64,000 nt of DNA, taken from Acanthornis magna. Taxonomy: Eukaryota; Chordata; Aves; Passeriformes; Acanthizidae. Made by a program: the position numbers and the translations under genes. The notes below the pieces were generated by a model. That model saw only the letters and a list, made by a program, of their open reading frames with translations, did not search any database and was not told the DNA's origin. Positions within the stretch are counted from its first letter, which is position 1; every line of letters starts with the position of its first letter. Positions 1 through 10,900 of this stretch are shown here, piece after piece. The stretch is from the NCBI GenBank assembly GCA_036785705.1, contig JAWUZG010000159.1:2604001-2668000 (forward strand), written 5' to 3'.

Positions 1-779
1 TTTTTTAACATAAAAATAAAACCCAGTGAATGTTGTCTTCTCTTGCTCTGCACAGACAGGAGAGGAAGGGAGAGCTGGGGAGGTGGCTGTGGCAGGGAGC
101 CTGTGTAGGACCTGCCTGTGGAGATGTCAGGTCCAGGCTCAGCTCCCTGCCAACAGGGAAAGAAAAGTTGAATGTCACCCTCTCTGGCAGTGAAACCTTT
201 CTTTATCAGTTCCAGCCCTGCCTCTTATCCTGCTTGGCTTCTCCCACCCTGTCCTCCTAAAGCATTTCCATTGTCCCTCAAAAAGAGATGAGCAGAGACC
301 TTGTCCTGCCTCTTTCTTTCCTTGCTCTCTCTTTCCCTTGCATTGGTCTCTGCTCCTTCTTTACTTCTCTCTGGCAGTCCCTGCCCTCTCTCCCTCTGCA
401 AACCTTTTCTGTGAGCAAGCTGTTCTCCGTGGGCATGGAGGTGAAAATCAAGCTGGAGACAATAAAATCCACTGGTTTGGCTCTTTCTACCTCTGAAGTT
501 CTTTCCTCAGTGAGGCACAAGAGAGAGAGAGATCATAAAGGCATTTTCTCACTCAGCCTAAGCCATGAATTTTAAGTCCTCAGGACAGAGACTATTTCAT
601 ATGGTGTGTGTTTGTGCAGATTCAGCACAAGGCAGGGACCACACTGTTATTTTCCCAGCATTTCCACTTCCCTGACTCCTACAGTGCTACTGTTGCATCT
701 TTACTGGAGAGATATATTTTTCACATTGTTCTTTTTTTTTTCCCCCATGCATCTGTCTGACTTGCTCTTTGGGGTTTAT
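1..779. other. Non-coding, no gene seen
   Basis: Mixed-composition sequence with a pyrimidine-rich stretch around 300-410 and a T-run near 731. No splice-flanked frame, known repeat or RNA gene is recognisable. The short open frames here rely on chance. Confidence 0.5.
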
Positions 780-1060
780 AGTTTAAGACATCCTGTTTAT
801 TATTTATAATATTAATAACAGGTATCATCCTTCTACAGCAATTAAATAATTACAGAACCCATTCTGGTTTGGTCAGCCAGAATGCCCCATATGGCAGGAA
901 TATCCCTTATAATACAAAGAACTAAATAGAGCGGGGCACTAAACATTAGGTTTATCTTCCCATAAACTTAAATATGTGCATTTCTTACCCAGTCGGATCC
1001 TCCACAGACCCATAAAGCAAGCGACGGAGTGATCTCCTCTTAAGATGCTCTAAGAGCTTG
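780..1060. other. Candidate conserved non-coding element
   Basis: AT-rich, low-repeat block with clustered homeodomain-type cores, including AATTAAATAATTA near 840-852. A perfect 8-bp inverted repeat (CATTCTGG at 860-867, CCAGAATG at 877-884, 9-nt spacer) sits inside it, followed by a CATATG E-box. The texture resembles vertebrate developmental enhancers. This is inference from composition only; no alignment was possible. Confidence 0.3.
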
Positions 1061-1874
1061 GAGAAATTTGTTAAGAGTGCTACTTCTGTAGGCACTTGTT
1101 ACCATGAATCCGTGATGAGATTCATTGTTTGCCTTTACATCCACTTCTCTGGGCTTTCCCAACCCTGGTGCAGCCTCTCGTTGGAATCAGGGCATCCATT
1201 TGTGACACTGGGTTTTGTGAGGCAGTGCCCAAAAGGATCAGGACCTTCACTTCCTAGCAGCTGATCCTTTGCAAAAATGGTCCTTGTGCGGCCCTGGTGC
1301 ACCCCCTCACCTGCCCGAGAGTCCCTGCAAGTGGGGCAGACACCTGGGCCGACACACACCGCAGATGGCGCAGCACATGGATGTTAAACTCGGCAAGTAG
1401 TAGAGCCCAGCCTGCCTGAGAAAGCATCTCCCCACTCATCCATCCTTCACTGACTCCCTACTCGGCAGCAGATGTGATTTCATTATGGCACAAGGAGTTC
1501 CCAAGGCTCAGCGAGGCTGGCGGCGGTAGGGACCCTTCGCTGCATTGAATCACAGCCATTTGCAAATGCCAAGTGGATTTTTCTCCCTCTCAAATCAAGG
1601 AGAGAGGCTGAAGACAGTGAGAAGGAAGCCAAAGATGTGGAAGGTCTGAGGGGTGTTTTCCATGGCCAAATTCTGTGTTAGGTTTTGCTGGGACAGCCAG
1701 AGCTCTCCCTCCCTGCATCCCTTCTGATGAACGGAGAGGAGTCAAATTTTCAGCCTCCTCAGTCTGCTCCTTTCCCATGACATGACAGTTCTAGTCCAGC
1801 AGAAAATTCATTATTTTGTGGCCTGATTTCATCCCTGGACTCTTCCTTCCCCTCAGACTCCACTGTTCTCTTGC
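1061..1874. other. Non-coding, no gene seen
   Basis: Ordinary unique sequence. The only structure noted is a 12-bp perfect palindrome, CATTTGCAAATG, at 1557-1568, which contains a C/EBP-like TTGCAAA core. No gene or repeat is recognisable. Confidence 0.45.
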
Positions 1875-1922
1875 ACGTGTGATAATTAAAGATAACCGTG
1901 CATTAGCAGAGCCGAATCCCGC

Positions 1923-1990
1923 GCGGCACAGCGTTGACCATGGCCATCGCTCACGAACCCTCAGAGCGAGAGGCTCAACGCTGTCACCGC
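1923..1990. other. GC-rich hairpin, possible small-RNA precursor or structured element
   Basis: A 68-nt inverted repeat. Arms ACAGCGTTGA (1928-1937) and TCAACGCTGT (1975-1984) are perfect complements. Beyond a small 1x2 internal loop, GCGG (1923-1926) pairs with CCGC (1987-1990). Inside the loop, CGCTC (1948-1952) pairs with GAGCG (1964-1968). It lies in a CpG-containing patch next to AT-rich, homeodomain-like sequence (1875-1910). The 3' arm shares CAACGCTGTC with the middle of miR-181, but not its seed and not on the expected arm, so it is not miR-181. It could be a novel microRNA precursor, a structured lncRNA segment or chance. No expression evidence is available. Confidence 0.3.
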
Positions 1991-2888
1991 TGAAAACAAC
2001 ATCAATCACTTCCTCTCACCTTGCTGCCACTTAGCTCAGATCATAGTTAGAGCCAACCCAAGGGCAAGATTAAAACCCTCACATCAGTGAATGCAGATAC
2101 CAATGAAATCTGCAGAGCTTAAGCACCTCCTGGATTCGAGGATGGAAGGTGACACCTGGGCCACACCGATATCTCTGGGGTGTTTGATCCAAGGGCTGGA
2201 GGCTCCTAGACAGGCCACAAATGGAAAAGTGATGGTTATCCATACTTTAAGTATCTTTTTTTTATCTTGGTGATATAAACCTTTAAAAGGTTGAAAAATA
2301 AGTGATTCATTGGAGTCAGAGTAAATAGTAACAGGAAAAAGAAAGTCACTCACAAAAAGGTGAATTTTTTTTCCCTTTTACTTTCTTTTTCCCCACTGTG
2401 TCTGAAGGACAAGGTTTATCCAGACCCCAAAGTTTAAACCGGACATAGCCCTATGGAACTGGACCATGAAATTCTAAACTTTCTTTTAAAAAAGGGAAAA
2501 CATTATTTTTTTGGTGCATTATTTCAATGTATCTAATTTCTACACCTGAATATGCACCCCGAATTTCAGTGAGGTGTCTGTGCCCAGAACAGATCAAGCT
2601 TTGAATATTTTTCAGAATTCCTCTGTAGGAATTTGAATGACCTGGTCAAACAGTTTCAAAAGCCAGTGTTGGGAATATGAAACAAACTGTTGGTGACCTA
2701 GAATGTAAACATGGAGAGATTCAGATGATATAGCTACAAGGTCATAAATGCTGGGAATATTAAAATTAATAGCAGATCTCTTGAGTTAATGAAAAGCCAG
2801 TTAGGGCAATAAACACCTAAAAGAACAGATATGAACAATCATCCATCTTAGTTCATTGAAGGAGGGCTGTTTACAGCTCTCCCAGATT
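1991..2888. other. Non-coding, no gene seen
   Basis: AT-rich unique sequence with T-runs near 2255 and 2365 and a mixed-purine stretch near 2490. No coding, RNA or repeat signature is recognised. Confidence 0.45.
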
Positions 2889-3470
2889 TTAGGGGGAGCA
2901 GTTCCTGTTGGAGTGGGCAGTAAACAAGTGATTCACATGATTGTGGTACCAGAATTTCTCAGCCATGTATAACTGAGTCCAACGATGGGCATTCCGAACT
3001 GACTGCTGAGCATCCATGAAAACCCAGAGATGCTGCACTCTCCTGATCCAGTGTGTGTGTGGCTCTATTCCTGCCCCTGACAGCCTGGGCACAGCCTCAG
3101 CTAATGGGTTGTACACAAAGAGATGTGAATATTTGACAAAAGACGGTCCAGCTCCAACCCTGAAGGCAGAACCTGAAATCTCCTCTGTGTTAATATCCAG
3201 CACTGGCCTCTCCACACAGCCCGTGTATTCAAATAACAGCAGGTCAGTCAGAATATCTCTCATCGCTGCTTTTATTCCTCTCCAGCCTCTCTCTGCACAT
3301 GTTGTTTTATCCAAAGTGAGCTCGTGCCCAAATTCAGCATTCACCTCTGTGACGTGATGTCCACCTTGGCCACTCTGTGCTGCATCTCGGGGCTGATCTG
3401 TGAGTCCCCCAGAGAGCTGAATGTCACCCCAGGTACAAGTGGGGAAGGGAGGAAGGCTGCAGTTTGCATT
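2889..3470 (-). other. 193-codon stop-free frame, unrecognised, not supported as a gene
   Basis: On the minus strand there is no stop from 3470 down to the TAA at 2889-2891. The translation is of mixed, non-repetitive composition with many aromatic and charged residues, for example WIRRVQHLWVF and KFWYHNHVNHLF near its C-terminal end. The first ATG-type methionine lies well inside; the upstream start read here (3342-3344) is GTG, which eukaryotes would not normally use. A pyrimidine run followed by an AG near 3417 could act as a weak splice acceptor. I do not recognise the family. It could be a decayed retrogene or mobile-element remnant, a terminal exon, or a lucky open frame. Confidence 0.2.
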
Positions 3471-4340
3471 TTAAATCCTGAAAACATATTTTAAGGGCTC
3501 TGCTTCTGTCTGTTCTCTAGTTTCCGAGAGAAACTCAGCTAAGGGAAGATTTTGGTAGAAACCCAAAACTGACATTCGCCTGCCTTTTCCAGGTAATGCA
3601 TATGCATGCATGCAAAACTCAGGCATTGGTTGTTTCTGCCTCAGGATTAAAAGCTATGGCATGCACAGAAATAGAAGCCCATCTTTACAAAATTGCTTTT
3701 GAAAATTCCATATGCCAGTTGCATACCCTGCAAAGATGTAGAGCTTGAGGAGTGGTACAGAGATGGGGCTGCCAGCCAGGAGCATGAGCAGTAAGCTCAG
3801 CTTCCCCGCAGGTCTGTTCTTTGTCTTTGGGTCATTTCTTTCCTTCCCCAGCCTGTTTTTCCATTTCTGAGAGGGAGAAGGTTAATGCTAAGTATTTATT
3901 TGTGTCTCAGAACAGTCCTCAATGCAACACTTTGTTTGTGACCAGGAGATTGACCCCACGTTTGCCAAAATAACCTGAATTCCTATGAATGGACCTTTAT
4001 GTTTGGCATGTACAAGAAATACAGGGATGGCTCTGAAAGCTCCTACTTAAAACCCAGGTGGGTTTTTAAGGGGTAAATGGCACATCAGAGTATCAGGAGT
4101 TATGGCAGAAGATAATGTGTAGGAAATACAGAAAAAATGTGAGAGTATTTTGGAAGAGAAATAAAAATACCCCAAACCCCTCTGCAATTCAGCCCAGAGG
4201 CAGCCCTGACTTCGGCTGTTGTCAGGAAAACAGCAAAACCCAAGTCCTGGTTGTTCTCCATCCCACTCCGAACGACTTCTGGGTAGAATAAATCTTTCCT
4301 GCTTTTAAAATAAATGAGAGAGCTTCACAATGCCAAGGCC
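3471..4340. other. Non-coding, contains POU-type sites
   Basis: Unique sequence with no gene recognised. The notable content is the POU motif cluster annotated separately at 3596-3617. Confidence 0.45.
3596..3617 (+). promoter_or_regulatory. Perfect POU-dimer MORE motif plus octamer-like site
   Basis: ATGCATATGCAT at 3596-3607 is an exact match to the MORE palindrome known to bind homodimers of POU factors such as Oct-1, Oct-4 and Brn-type proteins. It is followed directly by ATGCAAAA at 3610-3617, seven of eight positions of the ATGCAAAT octamer. The motif is seen directly; occupancy and function are inference. Confidence 0.4.
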
Positions 4341-4760
4341 ATTTAAATTTACAGTGAAATAACGCCGGGAAACGATCCGGGCTCCGATTTGTATTCGCAG
4401 TGTTTTCCTCCAGCTGAGGAACACACAGTCACACTTTGGCTCGTGGCTTGGGGTGAGTGCCCAGCCCCGTGCCCTGCGAGGCTGATTCGAATGTAAAATC
4501 GAGCACGAAGGAGCCGTCCGGGGCAGGGAATGGCTCTGTGCTTTCCCGGGAAGCTCCTGGGCAGGGAATGGCTCTGTGTTTTCTCGGGGAGATGCAAAAG
4601 GAGCGTCCTGCCCAAGGGTTTACCCTGCAAGGGGTTAGTGCCTCCCCCGGGTGCGGGATGGGGCAGCGGGGCTGGGCTGCTCTGCCTCCCCCAACTCTTT
4701 GTTTCCCACAAAAGATGAGCCTTTCCGGGAATGCTGCGAGCGTTCTGAATCCTACAGTGC
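4341..4760. other. Small CpG-containing GC-rich patch
   Basis: CpG dinucleotides cluster at about 4364-4560 (AACGCCGGGAAACGATCCGG and neighbours) in otherwise CpG-poor surroundings. It is too short and uneven for a classical CpG island. No exon is recognised; both strands carry open frames because GC-rich DNA has few stops. Confidence 0.35.
4521..4592 (+). repeat. Two-copy 38-bp tandem duplication
   Basis: The unit starting GGGCAGGGAATGGCTCTGTG at 4521 recurs 38 bp later at 4559. Differences are concentrated in the second half (CTTTCCCGGGA versus TTTTCTCGGGGA). This is a local duplication with some decay, not a known mobile element. Confidence 0.75.
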
Positions 4761-6880
4761 AGGAAGGATTCAGCAGCTGAAAGGTTTGTGATTTTTGTCA
4801 AGAGCAATGGGAGCTGAAAACAACACAGAACCAAACCAAACACCCTCCACCTGAACAAAACAAACCAGAGGGACCTTGTAGATAAAAACATGAAATCATT
4901 TAGGTTGAATTTACAGTCAGGAGACTAGAAATAGTAGAAGGGTTTTCTCTTGCCCTTCCCTGAGCAGTGTTGCAGTATTTTGGAATATGCATTTTTCCTC
5001 TTTCCAGACTTCTATCACAGAAAGGATTTCTTTGGGTTGTTTCGGGAGGTCTGGGAATTGTCATTTTCTTTCCCTTCAAAGCTCCTATTGGAAATGTCAA
5101 GACCCTTCCTGTCGATTTTCCTAGTCATTCATTAATCCATTTGATTTAGTTTTGTTTGAAGGAACAGAGGTGTTTCCTCCTTATTTCTAGCAAAATTCTC
5201 CAGTCTGCTTTTGTAGCTGCTACAGCTTTATTTTTGAAAACTCGGCTTTTAATTTGAGAAAGCATTTTGAAGCGGCAAGTTTTTAGCATGGAAATTTGCA
5301 TTTGCTTTAAATGAGCTTTAAATGTGTTTGTGTGAGTCCTATTACAGAAGTTTTCTATTTCCCAGAACTTCCATGATGTTTAAAGTCAATCAAAGGAGAT
5401 GGTCCTGGGGAGGGGTGATGGAGAATATCCTCTGTAGAAATAACCTGAAATAGGTTTAGTCTTTTTTGGAAGATTTCCGCTTTTTGGGATCTGGGTTGGA
5501 GCCTCCTTCTCCTGTGATTAACTGGGGCATCCCTGTTGTCTCGATGGAAATATGAACCGGTGCCTTGCTGTAAAAATCTTTTGAAGTCAGTTTGGAGGAT
5601 AAATGCCCAGACACAAATTGCTGATGCAAGCTGCAGAGTCCTGGAAAAAAAAAAAAAATTAAAATTATGTTGTCAGGCAGCGAAAAGAACAACTACCTGC
5701 TCAGGATGGTCTTGGAACAGAGATAGGTGACTGGAATGAGAATGTGACCACCCCTAAATGAAGTCTGTAATTGTTTTCAGATTTGGAGCTCAAAAACAGG
5801 ATTTGAAGTTTTTGTGTCCATTGTGAGCAGACTGAGAGAATCCCCAGGTTCCAGCAGGATATGGTCTCATCCTTTGGGTAGATAAAGTGGCAAATAGAAG
5901 AGTGGCAAAGGAAGTGAAAGGCATGAAAGGAAGATGCAGATAAAACAGGTTTTTCACTCTCTTCTCTCTCTCCTTCATTGCATTGGGATGATTTCTATTT
6001 TATTTATAAATGTTGAAGAAAATAGCTTCCTTTTTATCCTCTAACAAAAAAACCAAACCAACCAAAAAACCCACCCCCAAACCCCACCAAAAGCCAAATG
6101 GAAATTAGAGCTGATTTGAGCTGAGAAATCAACATTTGAAAACTCAGCTGAACTTACCCATTCCCTTTCCTGTCATTATTCTGCATAAGCTGGATCCATT
6201 TTTCCCCACTGCAATCAGCTGTGAAGGAGAACTTCCATCGATTTCAGCAGGAACAAGCTAGAACATGTTAGATTTAAATATTTGAATCCTCAGCTGTGCT
6301 AGCCAGGCATGTCAATCTGTCTTAATACTTTATTTCAGGTTATTATATTAACAAAATTCAATGATATGCTACAACAAAATTGCATTACATGCTCTCTCTG
6401 TGTTTTGAGCTATCATACTCCATACGCACTGGCATCTCTCCTCTGAGTGTGTGATTGTATGTGAGCCCTGTCTCTAAATACATTTCAAATATGTTACATT
6501 TTTAATTCTTCAAGGAGGAAAAAAAAAATCCTGGAACAACAACCAACCAAACACACACATTTCTTAGATTGTGAAAACAGATTCTCTCGAATTTGTATCT
6601 CAAACAACGCAGAGGGAAAGAGCAAAAGCTCTGGGTTTGGGTATAAGCTGCCAGACATCACAGCGAGCAGCACTGAGGGATCCTCCAGCCAAAAGAGAAT
6701 CCAAATTAGTGACCTATATTGGGGATAAACTGGTCATGCACCACAAACATGATTCTGTAATTAAAACCTTCCCTGGTACGGACACAATTGATGCCCAGTG
6801 TGCGCGTTGAGGCATACAAAGCCAAACAACTACACTGGGAGAGTTAACTTTTTTAATCTAGCTCTGCTGAAATGTGGGAA
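4761..6880. other. Non-coding, no gene seen
   Basis: Unique sequence with an exact reverse octamer ATTTGCAT at 5294-5301, an A-run at about 5645-5658 and an A/C-rich simple stretch at about 6045-6100. No gene, RNA or known interspersed repeat is recognised. Confidence 0.45.
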
Positions 6881-8060
6881 GCAGGAGGGCAGAGTGGGAG
6901 CTGTGCAGCCCTGCCTCGGACACGTCGGACACAGGCACGGCCGCAGGGACGGGAAACGAGCAAAGGAACAAATACAAACCAGATCCCAATGTGGAGCTTA
7001 ATCTCTCCATTATTTAGAGATAGAGGGTCCGTCGCTGTGCACCAGCCTCTCCCGGTGTTAGACACGCACCCCGGCTCAGAAATCCTCCTTTCCTAAACTT
7101 GGGCTAATTCTGCCGAGCGTGCGCTTGGCTTTGGGAGCAGCCCCGGGGGCGAATTCCAGCACGGATGGGGCTGCGCTGACATCAGGAGCCTTTGCTGAGT
7201 CAGGTTGTGCCGCCGCCCCAGCTCGCAGCTCTGCATCTGCCGGGAGAGGGGGAAAAGTGCATTGGGAGCTGCTTGGGGCTGGGGTCAGGCTGAGCGAGCG
7301 GCGGAGCCAGCGCTGTCTGCCGGGGACGGTCACTCCGAGCGAGCTCTGGGGACGCTTTCTGCTCCAGCACACGATTTAACCCTTTCAGCCTTCTGACAGC
7401 TGAATAAATAGGCAAATGAAGCAGGGCTTAATCGAGTGTCCACCCCCTTCCAAAGGCCCTGCACTAAAGAACTTAAGGAACTAATTGCTTCTGTATTGCT
7501 ATTGCTGCCCAGCCAGGGCTGAAAGGCTCCTGGAGGTTCGCCTTCGGTCTGTGCTCTGCGTGCCAGCCTGATTTTGTTAGAATTTACTGTATTTCCATAT
7601 TAAAACAGCCAGGCCGGGGGAAAAAAAAAATGGAAGAAGAAAAGGGAAAGAAAAAGAGAGACTCATTAAAACTGCATCATGTCACCCGGCTGAACTTCCC
7701 ATCCCTCCACTTCCCCCCTCAATCAGCAGCAAGGATAACAATTAGATGTGATAGCTATTCCTAATAGGCAGCAGTTAGCGCTCGCTGCTCCAGCTCTGGC
7801 TAAAGCAGGAGAGCCCTGGATCATCCCCTGCGAGGTCACAACTGATGAGGCTCCGATTGCCAAATAAACCTCTCCCGAGCAGGGCAGGCACCGCAGGGCT
7901 TTCCCCCCTGGCTCGGGATTCTTTTCCCGCTCGGCACAGCAGCAGCAGAGGGGCACAGCCTGTCCCGAGGCTGGGCTGTGCCCCAAATCCTGCCCCTGCA
8001 GCCCAGGGACCCCCGGCCAGGGCGGCAGCAGCGCTCAGCGCCACTCAGCCAGAAAATTTG
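6881..8060. promoter_or_regulatory. CpG-rich region, candidate orphan promoter or enhancer
   Basis: The densest CpG content of the window falls in three clusters: about 6907-6960, 7024-7375 and 7770-8045. An AT-rich patch separates the last two. Runs such as GAGCGAGCGGCGGAGCC (near 7292) are typical of avian CpG islands. No TATA box or convincing first exon with a donor site is visible. The overlapping open frames on both strands are what GC-rich DNA produces by chance. It may be an unmethylated promoter of a non-coding RNA or a CpG-rich regulatory element. Confidence 0.4.
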
Positions 8061-8100
8061 GTATTAGGAGTGAGAGAAAAGGTCACCTTGGAGGATCAGA

Positions 8101-8190
8101 GATAGAGAGTTAAAAGAAAGGGGCTGGGAGTGGGAAGGAGGGAGGGGATATGGGGGGAGGCTGAGGAGGGAAGGAGGGAAGGGGATGTAG
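8101..8190 (+). repeat. G-run block, G-quadruplex-prone
   Basis: A purine-rich stretch with many runs of three or more G separated by one to six bases (about 8119-8186), including GGGAGGGG and GGGGGGAGG. It meets the usual four-run G-quadruplex pattern on the plus strand. It directly follows the CpG-rich region. Confidence 0.65.
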
Positions 8191-10100
8191 GATTTCTAAG
8201 CAGGCCTGACCCGGGAGGATAAAAAATCCTGTTTTCATTGGTTCAAATGAACCATTAGGGAGAGAGTAATTTGTTGACCTTTTTGCTGCCTTATCATGAG
8301 ATGAACAGCCTTAACATGGGCTTCACGTTTGCCTTAACCCCACCGTAAATCATAGAGGAATCGATTTTTTCTTTTTCCTTTCCTTTCTTTTCTTTTCTTT
8401 TTTTTACTCCCCCAAAATATATAAATAAATAACAACAACCAGGAAACCAACCTATATTTTGAGATGATTTAGCAGAGGAAGGCCAGGTAGATACACGCAT
8501 TGGTCAGACTCTGTGGATGTTGTCCCCTGCCTTCCTTATTTTTTTTTTTTTTTTGTTCTCTTTGGCTGAGCAAGTGAGAACAGAGCTGTGCAAAGGCTTT
8601 GCATCCTTTGGGAATTCAGACTGGGGGACAGTGATTTTCCTCTTATTTCCATCAGCCTGGCTTGGCAGTAGTTCCAATGAAGTCAGTTTGCACTCTCCTA
8701 AAGCCAGTCTCTTTCCCCAGCTCCTGCAGATAGTCTGGCATGATTTTGGCCTAAGAAAGGCAGGGCCGACATGAGGGTTTGGTTGAAATGACAGTTTTAG
8801 AGTTCGCTGTGGACCTTCCATGCAAGGTTGCCATCTGTGCAAGGAAATGGAGCTCGCAGAGTTTGGAATATGTCATCTTGCTGGGGGTGTACCCAGAGGC
8901 TGCTCAGTGCTGAGCCCAAACCATGCTCAGATCCTGTGAGGGACAGGCTTTTCTTGGGTTTCACTTTAAACCTTGATTTGCAAACTTTGGAGGCTTCAGA
9001 AAAGTCTGAGCACTCAACACCAACAAAAGATACACCCAATATGTTGCAGCAGAACCAAGCATTTTTTAAAAAGCATTGGAACTTGTCTGCTTTGGCATGG
9101 GAAGAAACCACCAAAAACCTTCCCCTGTGTTGAGGTGGGGTTTGGATTATGACTCCTAGGGTATGTTGTGTTTGCTGTGAAGCAGCTGTCAGGGATGAAG
9201 TGGGATCCTGCCAGAAAATCCCTGCCTTTTGAGGGAATTCAGCCTCACCTGCAGCTCCCCAGCCACCTGAGCCAGCCCAATGGCTCCCATCTGCCCATCG
9301 TGTTTTGCACAACCTCACTCGCGATATTTTGTTGTTTCGCCTTGGCACAGCAGGGAAAACATTCCACGCAGAAAAACATTGACCAGCTCCAAATGGGAAA
9401 TTACCTGAAATTGCAGGTTAGCCAGGATTTTTTACTTTGCGACGTTTGTGTTTCCATCGAGTCTCTTATTATAGGAAATTTAGATATGGAGCAGAAGCAT
9501 CTGGCCTTCAAAGAACCCTGAAATTGCCATGGGATGTTATGATAATGCTGCTTTTATGTGACTGATCTTTTCCATTTGTCCTTTGCTCTCTAGGTAACAG
9601 CTTGGAAAATGTCACCTTTTGGTAGGTAAAGAGAATGCTGCTCTGTGTAGGGTTTGTGATACCAACTTTTATTATAATCATTCTACACGAGATGCAGATC
9701 TTCGAGCAGCCAGCGAATTCTTGTCAAATGAACCCAAATCAGGAAGGTCAAATGTTCTCATGGAGAATGCGAGATAAGGATGACTTCTGTGCCTGCTCTT
9801 GAATATAGCATCTTCTTTGATCAGAAAGATATTTAAAATTACTTCTAGCAGCAGGCTGGGTAACAATATACCCGTGTGTGCCAGGCTAAAAATAGCCCTT
9901 GGAACTGCATTTGTACTACACTGTGAAGTATGTGATTGCTGGGAGAGATTTCAGAACTTTCTTTTTTGCTTTCTGTCTTACATTAATTACACTTTCCAAA
10001 CATATCTTTAACATATTGGATGTCAGGATTTCTTCCTCAACTTCATGATCACCTTGGGTTTTGGAAGGTGGTGTTGTTGGATTTTTAGTGGTAGCATAGC
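8191..10100. other. Non-coding, no gene seen
   Basis: Contains a pyrimidine tract built from CTTTT-like units at about 8366-8405 and a T-run near 8537-8554. A 183-codon minus-strand frame (8797-9348) has no recognisable domain or splice context and is treated as chance. Confidence 0.45.
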
Positions 10101-10510
10101 TATTATGAAGGTGGATTTTATTACATTAAAAGTTTAAAGAAGTTATTCTTACAATAAATTATTACCCAAATAACAAACGCATAACAATAGGGTTTTATAA
10201 AACCCTATAACAATGGCATAGGTCCTGTAGTTTAACCAAAAATCAGTGAAAATTCAATTATAGAGTTTTATTTTAAAGCTATTCCTATGCAGTGCTTGCA
10301 GAGTAAACTTTACAACACGCTGTTATATGAAAGCCAAAAAATGTATTATTAAATCCAGCATATAAACCAAAGAGTAAAGTGAATGAAACGTGTTTAAAGA
10401 GAAAAAATAGAAGAAATAGCAGAGGAAAAAAATCCCTTCTAACAAACTTTCTTTCCTGTTTTTATTTATTTAACAATTTATTCATTTAAAGACAATAATA
10501 TCCTTTATTA
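10101..10510. other. AT-rich block
   Basis: Strongly AT-rich unique sequence with many TTTAAA and AATAAA-like words. It hosts the perfect palindrome at 10187-10208. No gene is recognised. It could be a decayed repeat or a CNE. Confidence 0.35.
10187..10208. repeat. 22-bp perfect palindrome flanked by direct repeats
   Basis: ATAGGGTTTTA at 10187-10197 is followed immediately by its exact reverse complement, with no spacer. The 8-mer ATAACAAT occurs at 10181-10188 and again at about 10206-10213, overlapping each arm end. Cruciform-capable; function unknown. Confidence 0.8.
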
Positions 10511-10698
10511 AGCTTTGAAGTCAGAGAGGGTTGGTGTGTGTGGTGGGGAAGGAGCAGGGGCTGGAGGCTCCTGATGCCTTTGGCTGCCTTCGTGATGATG
10601 TTTGATCTTCATCCCCATTCATGCCCAGCTCCAAACTCAGCTCGTGCCTTCACTCTTTGGAATGGTGCAGAGAATTCTTGGGCGTTGAAACCCGGGCT

Positions 10699-10736
10699 TT
10701 CCAGGGAAATGGGAATTCCAGGGAATTTCCAGGGAA
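10699..10736 (+). promoter_or_regulatory. Cluster of STAT-like and NF-kB-like motifs
   Basis: TTCCAGGGAA occurs three times within 38 bp (10699-10708, 10716-10725, 10727-10736); each fits TTC-N4-GAA, the spacing preferred by STAT6. GGGAATTTCC at 10721-10730 is an exact NF-kB consensus. Motif matches are seen directly; regulation is inference. Confidence 0.35.
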
Positions 10737-10900
10737 ATTCATCCTTCTTTGTGCAGTCCCAGCACACCAGACTCCTGCTAAGGCGCAGGGACAATGCTTC
10801 CAAGGAAAAGGAGGTTGCAGGATGGAGGCTCTGGCCACTTCTCCAGGCGGTGCAGATGAAATTGGAGAGACTCCGGACCTGTGCAAATATGTGGTAGGAT

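Noticed and set aside
1975..1985. miR-181-like CAACGCTGTC
   Set aside because: The match covers the non-seed middle only and lies on the 3' arm, unlike miR-181; kept only as an unnamed hairpin.
8797..9348. 183-codon minus-strand frame
   Set aside because: No recognisable domain, no splice or promoter context, and an opposing open frame on the plus strand.
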